Of a DNA stretch of 64,000 bases, positions 41,441 to 51,211 are shown in pieces. The stretch is from Phymatolithon calcareum (taxonomy: Eukaryota; Rhodophyta; Florideophyceae; Hapalidiales): the NCBI GenBank assembly GCA_977006965.1, contig OZ345372.1, forward strand, positions 744,001 through 808,000, in the 5' to 3' direction. Within the stretch, counting starts at the first letter, position 1, and every line of letters begins with the position of its first letter. A program made the position numbers and the translations under genes. The notes under the pieces were generated by a model, which had not been told where the DNA came from, ran no database searches, and saw nothing but the letters and a program-made list of their open reading frames with translations.

Positions 41441-43746
41441 TCGTTTCCCGACACTCAGCCGCTCCAGTCATGATGACTGGATGTTCGCTGACATCTCATA
41501 TATTTCTTCCAGAATGCATGTGAATTTTCTGCACACGGGACATGAATGAATGAGTTAACCAATCATCTTTACATATTCTATTACCAATACGTATAGCGAA
41601 TATGGATAGTGCGTCCCGGGCTTTGTCGAGTGCGAACAAAACCAGGGTTTCTCGCTGCGCCGGCGAGTGCGGCCTCCAATTGCGATGCATGTACGAAGTA
41701 AGCAGCAACTACATAATGTAGAACGTAAAACGTCCTTGATTCTTGTCCTGGACACATAAAACCTTTCTTCGAAAAACAAATATTATTGTCATCTTCTTCA
41801 TTTTCAGCTCCCAGAGAATTGAGGCCTGGCTACATGTGATTGATGCGCTTGATTCACCTTCCCATAGAAAACTGTACCTGCGGCACAGATAAGTGAGAAG
41901 ACGTATGTTGCACTCGTGTGCGCTCATAATGAGTGCGATGATCGATGCACATGTCCCTCTGATCAATGAATCACAAACAGAGCCTAGAATCCACGTCATG
42001 CATAAACACTTGATTTGGTTTACCTCTAATCCTGACTAGAACAATAATGGAGTGCCATCCACAGGTGATTCCATTACAGGCACACTCCTGTGCACATTTG
42101 AGTTCTTGTCGGCAGAAAGAACGAGAGAGTATCTTTGCTTTGGGAAGATCACGCCTAATTTTCTGAATATGTTATTGGGCTCTAGATCCGAGAAGTTGTT
42201 CCCAATTCGATTCGTCCTGCAATGGCACCCAATGGATCGCACGAAGGATACCGATCAGTAGTTCGAACTTCTTTTAGGGTACAGTTTGTGAGGGATCGTC
42301 GTCCCCGACGTACGTTCTACACACATGAGACAACAACATGAGCGTTTCCCCTTCCAAGTACAAAACGAAACGGAGAAACGCGGACTGATAAAACCGTCGA
42401 CGGTTTTACCGTGAAGATTCCCTGAAGTGACCAAATTTGGGCGAAGAGGGACATCAGGATGATATAACTTCACTGTGAACTTCCTGTTTGGAGGCGCTTC
42501 TTTTCAAACATATTGACAAATATGTAGCTCGTACAATGGTATAGTATATTGAAGCTCGAAGGTGCATTATGATGACGATCATCGTCATGATGCACCTTCC
42601 AGCTGAGCCTTGAACTTTACAGCTGTTCCGTTAATCTACAGTGCTTCGTATGATTCAACGAGGGGAAGAAACTGCTGGAAGTGGACGCTTATACCAAACT
42701 CAAAATCGGCCCCGTTATGAAAGAAGTGGCGAGCAGCTCCATGAATGCAACAGCTATTCCATGCACCGTAATAGAACCAGTAAGCTTTCAGCTGTATTCC
42801 AGAGACGCAAAGAAATTTGAAATCACTGTAAATTATGGCTCGTGCGGTATCATATGATGCAGAATATTGTACAGTGCGTTAAAATTAAAAGATAGTTTTT
42901 ATGAAATCGACAAGTCGTGTGCCCTGACGTAAGCCGCGATCTTGTCAGATTTCTGAAAGTAATTGGCACTTGTCCAATGTCCTGACAGCCAACGACGAAT
43001 CATGGTCCATCGTGGTCCACGAGGTCGACATTCCCACTGGATTTACGATACGGTATTCCCTGACATTCGCAGGCTAAAAGTCATGAGCCGTCCATGATTT
43101 TCCGAGGAAACATGAAGGCACAGCACTTTATTGAGCACGGTATACTGCGTCTTTGTTCCGGATCATCGGCCAAGAGTCTTGTTCAGCGTTACTGTAGTTA
43201 AGAGATGGATTCCAGGGCGACGAGCTGGCAAATGTGGAGTGCACAGGAAGTAATCAGGCTATGTGGATTTCAGACAGTCTGACAACTTTGTGGACCGGAG
43301 TTGTGCAAGAAGAGTGCATTTCGAATTGGTTGAAACAAATTCAGGACCCGACGGCAAGCTCCCCATGTTTCAAACCGCGGTCCTCATTGCTATTTATCCC
43401 TTCGATCACAATTGCACCTTGTCTTGTTGAGTGCACCTTCGCCCACTACGTGGGGCTTTCGTGCCTCACTTGCTTCCAAATTTTTCCCGCGTCTTCGATT
43501 TTACACATTTTATGAAACCAAAGTCGACGCCACTGCAGTTTCAATCTCGACTCCAAGGCGACATCACACATATATTTCATGCGTTTGAAAGAACCATAAT
43601 GCGTAAGCCACCCTAAAAATTTTCATCATCCCACCTCGTCCCCCGAAAATTGAAACTGCGAAAAACGGCCTTCCCAGCCTTCATGCACAGCCGCCGCTTT
43701 CCATCAAAAACCACCGCGTTTTTTGAATCGTACGGCCCTATGCTCA
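41441..43746. other. Intergenic with small palindromes, no gene recognised
   Basis: Contains AAAACCGTCGACGGTTTT (42390-42407) and an imperfect 42-bp palindrome at 42558-42599 (GAAGGTGCAT...ATGCACCTTC). No gene found. Confidence 0.5.
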
Positions 43747-43748
43747 GC

Positions 43749-43755
43749 ATATAAA
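43749..43755 (+). promoter_or_regulatory. TATA box of the gene at 43837
   Basis: CATATAAAC context, about 85 bp before the ATG. Confidence 0.5.
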
Positions 43756-43836
43756 CCGACCGACCCACCCAGCTAGTCCATTTCCAGTTGACTGCGAAAA
43801 GTACGCCATCCGGTCGTCTTCGAAAAACTCAACACC

Positions 43837-44883
43837 ATGTCCACAGCCGTCGTCGATCTATTCCCCGCTTCCCGCGACGAGCGCTTTTCCGACGCGCCTC
43901 CCTCACTCGCAAGCACCGATCGCACGACCTCGCGCGCCGAGCATCCAGCATCCAATAGCGCCCGCTTCTCCGCCGCTTCCATTGATCACTCCTTCAGCAC
44001 ACTCGGTCGCTCCTTTGGAACCGGTCGACACACCCGTTTCTCCACCGCAAGTATGGACCGTTCTTCCGCGACGCTCGGAAGTGATCCGCGTGCCCGTCGA
44101 GTGTTTCTCCCCGTCGCCCCATCCTTCGTACGAAAATTGAACGTCAGTGAAGATGCAAGTTCCGTCGACTCCGGTGATGAACGTCGTTATTCTGACGTGC
44201 CCTCCATGGGCACGATACCCCTTTCGACTCGTTCCACATTGCTCGCCAACGCCGAGGAAGTTTCATTTACCGCCCCGTTTGCGGCCCCGGCTCCAATTCG
44301 TCCACAACCCGTCCATCCCATCGCTGAACCACAGCGAGCTCCACGACGTACTTGGCGTCGTCTCTTCGGCTCAAGGGCTGATCGAGAGTTGCGAGCTCCA
44401 AGGGAGAAATTAGGGGATCGGAAGGTACGTGTGGATGATGTTCAGGACTTTGATGCTTCCATCCATAACTCCAATGTTGAGGACGATCTCCCGGAATCTC
44501 GTCCGGCTACCCCGCCCCGATCTCGCGCACTTGACCCCTTGCGTTGGGCTACGCTCGCTTGTCTTCCTAAGAATCGTACCGGTCGTGCGCGTCGTAATGC
44601 CGCACGATTGGATGAACGTACTGAGCATGCTGATCGTCGTGAATGTGATCATAGTGCTGGATCATCGTATTCAAGATTGCCCAAGACAAAGACATGTGGT
44701 ACGTGTGTTTCATGTGGGAATGTCGATCCGCTTAACGAGCCGAATTCATTTGCTGGATTCCGAACTCGTCCCTGGTATTTGTTCCCTGAAGGATCGTCAA
44801 TTAGTTCTGGTGATTGGGATGCTTCTATGAACGTTGGGGTGAATAGTAGTGGGAGTGCATCTCGTCGCAGTGGGCGATCGTAA
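43837..44883 (+). CDS. Hypothetical Ser/Arg-rich protein
   Basis: 348 residues, one exon, with a TATA box at a normal distance. I do not recognise it. The N-terminal third has an imperfect repeat of the type RFS.AS.D.S..TLG (RFSAASIDHSFSTLGRSFGT and RFSTASMDRSSATLG), each carrying RxxS kinase-type sites. The middle is Pro/Arg rich (RAPRRTWRRLFGSRADRELR). The last 60 residues look more folded and end with CGTCVSCGNVDPLNEPNSFA and GFRTRPWYLFPEG, including a C.TC..C Cys cluster. No membrane segment or signal peptide. Codon use is biased and regular (many CGT, TCC, GCC), which supports a real gene. Probably a phosphorylated, mostly disordered protein. Confidence 0.65.
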   Translation: MSTAVVDLFPASRDERFSDAPPSLASTDRTTSRAEHPASNSARFSAASIDHSFSTLGRSFGTGRHTRFSTASMDRSSATLGSDPRARRVFLPVAPSFVRKLNVSEDASSVDSGDERRYSDVPSMGTIPLSTRSTLLANAEEVSFTAPFAAPAPIRPQPVHPIAEPQRAPRRTWRRLFGSRADRELRAPREKLGDRKVRVDDVQDFDASIHNSNVEDDLPESRPATPPRSRALDPLRWATLACLPKNRTGRARRNAARLDERTEHADRRECDHSAGSSYSRLPKTKTCGTCVSCGNVDPLNEPNSFAGFRTRPWYLFPEGSSISSGDWDASMNVGVNSSGSASRRSGRS

Positions 44884-45665
44884 CAGATGCAATCTTTTCT
44901 GTTGAATGTGACTGTGTCAGTCATGGTGTAGACATGTACTACTTAACCCCTTCGTTCAGCTCAATTAGCATTAGATTTCAAGTTAGAGCCTATTACTTCT
45001 TGATCATCGTTTTCGGCATAGTGCTCGGCAATATGCGAACGGTCATCATTTGGATAAACTTATTTTCGAGACGATGGTCATACCGTAGTGCAAAGTCTTT
45101 GAATACAGTGAACTTACCGTGATGAGCGAAGGTGATGTGGGCAATTTGGAGATCGGTATTTTGCAGTTGCCGCCTTGAATGGATGCATTCACGGGGTAAC
45201 CTGGAATGCAACAGTTGAATAAATTTCAGGAAGTACTGTTTATGGTACCACTGCATTCAACCCCTGATGCAATTAAGTGAGCGGATGTATGCTGTCCGTT
45301 ACTGTTTCGGTTTCATGCATACCGCTTTCGTATTGCAAATGCAGATGTTCGAGGAATACATAATCATTTCAAGACGAACATGTTACAGTACAAGACATCG
45401 AAATGACTTTCCATGTACTGTACTCTGCGCCCGCTGTTTTCATCTTAGATATGCGAAACGTCTTAATCGAAACAAACAGTTCTCCCATAGGTCTGGTCCT
45501 CTGCAGGATGAAGGCGAACAGTCACAGGTAAGGACGAAGAAGTAGCTCAGACGAGCAGTCAAGAACCAGTTCCATGGCCAAGGTACAGCTTTTTGCTGCT
45601 GAGAACATTTTTCGATTTGCCAAGGGTTTCTGCAGGAGTTAGTAAAGCGCCTGGGTAGTGCCCGC
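44884..45665. other. Intergenic, no gene recognised
   Basis: 3' flank of the Ser/Arg-rich gene; short frames only. Confidence 0.4.
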
Positions 45666-45667
45666 TT

Positions 45668-46100
45668 AAATATGATGATGATGACGATGATAGCTTTATT
45701 CCCCTAAGAGGCAAACACGTCAGAAGGCTTCATTTGATTCCACTCACTGAGGTCGGAGGTGTTTGTTTTGACCGATTCGATATCTTGGTTTGGTATATCG
45801 CCAAGGAAAGAGGCATATGCTTCGGGTAAGCATTGTCGTAGTACCCTGCGAACGAGTCTATTCTCATCCATGCGTAGAACATATCCTAACCATCCCCAGC
45901 GATGGTCCCTTGAATATGATCCATCTTATTTACATGAGAGATCATGTACCGAATTTTTAATGCGAAGATCTGATGATTAAATGGCTCTCGTTGCACAAAG
46001 CTCTGTGCAATCATGAATAAGGTCTTCATCAAACTTGATTGTATTTCCACGTAGATAGTCTGGACGTCCAGAGTTGAGCCATGCACGACTGGATGCAAGA
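45668..46100 (-). mobile_element. Non-LTR retrotransposon 3' tail (copy 5)
   Basis: On the minus strand: GDGYVLRMDENRLVRRVLRQ then CLPEAYASFLGDIP, SEWNQMKPSDVFAS and a stop, followed by GGGGAATAAAGC and an ATCATCGTCATCATCAT simple-repeat tail. It has the same architecture as copies 1 and 3 but belongs to a different subfamily (MKPS in place of LRPS). Confidence 0.7.
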
Positions 46101-46307
46101 AAAATGGCAGGGCATATTTTCTGAGAACGATGACAATGGCTCAACAGCTCTTATTCTACTCAGGCTTTCGTTAAGTACGTTTTTGTTCTCAGTTTTTCCA
46201 CGCTTCGCTTCGCATGTTTTTTCAACTATCGAAACGAACATTAGTTTACTCTAGCTTACATAGTTTTCTACGTACATTTGGATCAAGTGTCCACATAACC
46301 ACTCCCA

Positions 46308-47054
46308 TTACTGCGCTTCTGCGCCCGGTCGAGCCAACATTCTTCCTTGTCCCCATCCCCCTCCAGCCGCAGGCTGATTAGGCTGTGCAGGCTCTGGTAC
46401 AGTATCTGATTCCGGACCCGACTCATCTTCATCACCAAATAGTAACTGCAGTATTCGCGGAGTTTTCAGCAGCGCCACGCCTGCCATTGCCGGATACACA
46501 TCAGCCATGTAATAATACACATGTCCCGCCAGAACGCCGAGGAGGTCCATGGACGGCGACGAGCCAAGTACGAACGAGAAGAGCAGCAGCACCCATGGCA
46601 AATACGGTGCGCGAAAGTTGAGCAATCCTAGAAAGTTCATCGGTTGACGCGCATTACGTCTCGCCCAAACGTACACCATCATGAATGTAAGACTAGGTCC
46701 GAGAAATTCGATAGATGTCATTGGCGACACAAGTAGCAACAGCGCGGCGCCGAACATGAGCATGAAGAGGAAATCCGCGGTTCGTCCACGGAATGAATGT
46801 GTCTCCAGCATTTTGCAGTACCGATAGAGGAAAAACATGTGAAATAGAAAGTCCAGACTGAGATTTCCAAAGTACAGGAAATTCGTCAGCACGCGCCAGA
46901 AATGCGCCTTACGAAGCACAAGTTCCCAGTTGAGATAGAGCTTGAATGGAGTCACAACATCGAGTGAAACAGCGCCGGTTGTGATCACCGCGAGAGAAAC
47001 GTATGCGCGAGTAATGGGCGGGATGGACTTCCACCATTCTTCGACGAGCGCCAT
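46308..47054 (-). CDS. DERL: Derlin (ER-associated degradation rhomboid pseudoprotease)
   Basis: 248 residues, one exon. Family features in order: MALVEEWWKSIPPITRAYVS, the WR motif in HFWRVLTNFLYFGN (52-65), DFLFHMFFLYRYCKMLE, SLTFMMVYVWARRN, FLGLLNFRAPYLPWVLL, and the GxxxG pair in LLGVLAGHVYYYMADVYP (171-188). Six hydrophobic helices are consistent with the rhomboid fold, and the Ser/His catalytic pair is absent as expected. The C-terminal tail is acidic then Gly rich and ends with GGGWGQGRML (about 229-238), matching the SHP box (WGQGxxL) that binds CDC48/p97. Derlins retrotranslocate misfolded proteins from the ER to the proteasome. Assignment is secure; I would not choose between Derlin-1 and Derlin-2. 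Confidence 0.95.
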   Translation of the reverse strand: MALVEEWWKSIPPITRAYVSLAVITTGAVSLDVVTPFKLYLNWELVLRKAHFWRVLTNFLYFGNLSLDFLFHMFFLYRYCKMLETHSFRGRTADFLFMLMFGAALLLLVSPMTSIEFLGPSLTFMMVYVWARRNARQPMNFLGLLNFRAPYLPWVLLLFSFVLGSSPSMDLLGVLAGHVYYYMADVYPAMAGVALLKTPRILQLLFGDEDESGPESDTVPEPAQPNQPAAGGGWGQGRMLARPGAEAQ

Positions 47055-50000
47055 TGTACGACAAAGGCTGTTGAGCGGAGATGGACGCGCGCGACGATGA
47101 CGTTCTTTAAGTGCGCTGTGGAGATCACCGAGACATTGACTTCGCGGAAATGATTCCGCGAGAAATGCGCAGGTTAGAGCAGCTCTGCCTTGTTGATCTG
47201 TCTTCGAGGATCAAGGGGTTGCAATTCCAGTGCAGCAATGATGATGGCGTGCCTACGGTCTCTGCGATCCTGCAGGACTGTCGGCTACGGCCGGCTACAC
47301 AAAAAAAATTCTGGGGAGGGCACACGTGTGGCGACAATGACGAAAAACAATCAAAAACATGAATCAATCGATGAGACCGCCTCGACTATCATAGCGCACA
47401 GATTGGCGGGTCATGTCGATATCAGTCCAGTCCGCCTCCTGTCGACTTTGAGCAGTACAAACACAGTATTTCGAATTTCAGAATCTTTGGCGCGTCGTCC
47501 AATACGTCCCGCATCCCTGTTTTATGCGTACATCTACCGGTGGTAGGTGGCGCCTGACTCTAGGCAAGGGTGAATGGCATGTAGCCCTTGACAGTATTCT
47601 AAATGACTGAGCGTCGGTCAACGTGTGTAAGCAGGAAAACGCTTTCTTCAACTGAGGAGGGAAGTCTTACTCGAACCGATTTTATTCCTCGTTGTGGGTT
47701 CGGGTTCGGTAATTCCTGCAGCATCCGGCCCCCGGATCCTCGGCTGTCGCGGCGAATTGTCTCTTGTTGACTTTCACTTGTTGAGGAATAACAATCTTGT
47801 TCAAGTGAATATCTCGGCGCTGGAATTGCTCAGTCGATTCTGTTAGATGTGAAGTCTTCCAGAGCATTTATCTGAGGACTCCACCTGACTTGGGATGCTG
47901 TGAATTTGGTATCATTCGCAAGAATGAGCTTAATTTTTCCCCGCTCCAAGGCAGGGTTTTTTTGAAATGGCAAGAGCTGTGCTCCGGCCTCCCCATGGGA
48001 GAAGACTATCACCTTCTGCTAGTTTGGTAGTACATGGATTCCGCCCTGAGTGGTGTACCGCAATGCTCAAGGAAGCTGGGAGAGAGGACAGAAGGAGATG
48101 AACGAAGGTAACGAGATGACCAGCTACGGTGAGCATCCTAATGGTTTCCAACCCAGGTCATCCCTTTGAAGGGCGGCGGCTGAAGATTGGCTGCGTAGAG
48201 ATTTAGATGTTAAGCTCCCGGAAGCTCTGCACTTTGTGCGGCTTAGAGCTGCTGTGATATCAAACCACTCGTATCTGTTAAAGTCTACTGTAGCCGTCAG
48301 GATGGGGAGTTACTATGGGACAACTCCGAAACCTGCATTAAAGAAGAAGAAGAATGAGCTTGTCCTGGTGTGGATACGTGGCGCTGACCGTCATTTGAGA
48401 TTCACCATAGCCGATGTCGCACCCTGCGAAGCTGAAAAATCCCCGGGATTGTGGTAAACTTTCTGGATATGCCTTGCCAAGTTAGGCCACCTCGAGAACG
48501 TTTTGCTGTAAAGCGGCGCACTTGTTGGGCCCTTCATCGTCAAGAATTGACTTAAGATCGCATTACTGCCAAAAGACTCTTCGAGCTTTGAACACTAGAA
48601 CAATTCATGATTTTGGTGCGCGGTACGGAGGTGGCTCAGAAAGCAATTTTGCCAAAATTAAGTAACGCACAGATCGGACATTGTACGTGCTGCTATTGCC
48701 ACATAACTGCGCGGCATGCACCGCCGCCAGAACACATCAGCGCTGGCCTTGCAGCGGCGTGACAGGGGCGACTTCACTGCGGAAGGAGGTAGTAATGTGT
48801 GCCATCATTGCAAACCTTCTCTTCAGTCACTGGTTGGGCATTGACGCCTGTGTGAAGATGGATCCTCTGCAGCTCCCCGTTGGAGCTAATATGAATTCCA
48901 AGTTTACAGGTGCAGGGAGTGCATCAGGTTTGCGTTAGTAAGTGGTGCACCCATCACACAGAAAGGGTAGTGGAAAGGTTCCATGCCCCTAGACATGGAT
49001 TTGTGGTGTCATGCACGAAGTGTATGGCGTGGTCGGCATGGGCGGGGGAGGCTAGACAATTCCTCTATCAGGCCTGGCTCTAAATGAAAACATGCACAAG
49101 CGTTTTGTAGACAACATCCTCTACATGCCACTTGAACTAGGAACAAGAGCACGCGCTGTTATGGAAGAGATTTTCATGACCCTGGGAAAATTCACTTCGA
49201 CGGCGACCGACTGCAGCATTGAGATGTCCTTCTATCCCCGTGGGGCCGTGAACTAAAGGTCGTACTGTACCTTGAACAAGTACTAATTGTAAATAGACTA
49301 TTGTCATGGCCACAGCTGGCGTAGATCATTGAGATATCCACTTCGACAGCTGCTTGGAGGCGATGCCGACGCTGCATCGTCTCCTAGGGAGTGTTAAATA
49401 GGATACCTCAGCGTCCTTCGCCAGCTACGGCGATGACAATAGTCCATTTGCATTTTTAAAGTGTCGAAAACCTCTGCTAAAGCACCCGATTCGCATTCTG
49501 CGAAGTTCTCTCAGGTCAAAAGATTGTCAAAATTCGAAACAAACCGTTGTCACCTCGGCCCAAGCGCCACCAGCCAAATCCAAGATTAATCTCTCGTCGA
49601 CCGACGGCCTTGGGCCGAAAAAACGAGCACCGGGCAGGGTTGGGAGATTGCAGTACTTCCTTGCCTGGCATTATGTGTGGCGCAGAGGCACAATGAACAC
49701 TGCTTGCAGCGCTGGGGCTCGCGACTGCTTGAAGCGAATGGTGGTTTTCTGGGGGTAGCATTTCGTCGTGGCGTTGTGCAATGGCAGTGCTAAGGGATGC
49801 TGACAAAGTCATTGTCTTGCAACATCTTTCCTGTTTTGTCACGCGGGTGGGCACCAGGCGTGGAAGAAAGACATGTTCTTAGGCCGCTAACTTGGATTGT
49901 TTCCCGTCGTCGCTCATCGGTGTTTTCACTTGGAATGATATTTTGGAGCATTTTTGAAAAGTTCGCGGCATTGCCCAAGAAGTAATCATCGATGTCGAGA

Positions 50001-50435
50001 TACAGGAATAGTGAATGTCTGTGGGTGAGGAACAAATAATGAGCCAATGCTGACTCTCGTTGGTCACAGTGATGTGACATGCTGCTTTGCCGTATGCAGC
50101 GATACGAAAGAGATATTCTCCGGGTCTGGAGAACGCATTAGATCCGGCTACTGAAGCGCACATGAGAGTAATAGTGCGGTCTGTGCGACAACAGAACTGT
50201 AGGACTTGATCAATTCAGTGCAAAGAAGAAGAAAACAGGCACGAGGCGCTGATATGGACAACTGTTACAGTAGCTCCAAACACTGCACTAGCTGTCAAGA
50301 AATGTTTCTTCCAGTTGAGATGAAAATCGAATTCTTGTGGGTGTGATTTTGACACCCTTTTTTGGGGCTTGCAGCTGTACACAGAAGCAACGGAAGAAAG
50401 CGGAGCATACTCATCTTGTATGCGGTGCTGCAGTG
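47055..50435. other. Intergenic, no gene recognised
   Basis: About 3.4 kb after the Derlin promoter. A GAAGAAGAAGAA run at 48342 may mark another retroelement end. Frames are short and unrecognised. Confidence 0.45.
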
Positions 50436-50439
50436 TGTT

Positions 50440-50700
50440 CGGACGAGTCGCATCTGAACAGCCCGGAGTGCCATTAGAAGGTCACACGGGCACTGCAACT
50501 TGCACTTCTTGGAGATGCAGAGGACGGCAGCTGTTACCCTTTCATGAGACAAAGATGTGCAAATGGGGGTAACGGACAAGTACAGTCCAATTGGAGTTCC
50601 TCTGGAAGGGCACATGCACTGCAAATGTCCTACCACAGGAGCTCCAATTGGGCTATGTAGGCACGCTGCGCTGCGCGGTAGAACTCATGATGACAGAGTT
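50440..50700 (+). pseudogene. Decayed WD40 repeats (STAND/NLR-like type)
   Basis: Two frames together show repeated GVPLEGHTGTATCTS, GRQLL...K and TDKYSPIGVPLEGHM, then TTGAPIGL...LRGRTHD. This is the very regular WD40 unit (W....G.PIG.PLEGHT..V......G) typical of the C-terminal propellers of STAND/NACHT-type proteins. Frameshifts and loss of the central strand show decay. No NACHT or N-terminal domain remains in the window. Confidence 0.5.
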
Positions 50701-51181
50701 AGTGCGCGTAGGGCTTGGACATGGCATGAAAGAAAACCTGAACAATAAAAAATGAAAGAGGAAATGAAGCCAAGAACGTCAATGAAACAACAGAACGTAT
50801 GTTCATAGCTCGAGGAAGTTCGAGGCGTCCGTATAGTCGCACCTTATAGAAGTGCCGACCAGAGTATGGGTCGAAATTGAGGCACTAGGGCAGCAGCCAT
50901 AGCGATGGTACCCAACGATGCGCAATTCAAAATTGTGTGAGGGCAATGAACCCGAAGTCCGAGCTTGGGGGGGAGGCACGTGCTTGGCCTTCACTGCTGG
51001 CGGGTCACTCAGCCTTATTTCTACGGTTCCATAGCGAAATGACACGTGGTAACTATCGTATGATTTCAAAAGCGCTAACTGGCAGATGGCACAGCAATGA
51101 ATCTATTGTAATTTAGTGTAAGGAGCATCAATCAATAAGTAAACCCTCAGTCGGTAGACGCTGGGTGCCGACGTCTTCGTG
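50701..51181. other. Intergenic, no gene recognised
   Basis: 5' flank of the ZnT-like gene. No clear TATA box. Confidence 0.4.
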
Positions 51182-51211
51182 AACATGCGTGTTGAACATG
51201 CGTGTTGAACA
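51182..51211 (+). repeat. 14-bp tandem duplication at the ZnT-like start
   Basis: Two units of ATGCGTGTTGAAC with C spacing, ending in the ATG I use. The two upstream ATGs (51185, 51199) open frames that close after 7 and 14 codons, so they would act as short upstream ORFs if transcribed. Confidence 0.7.
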
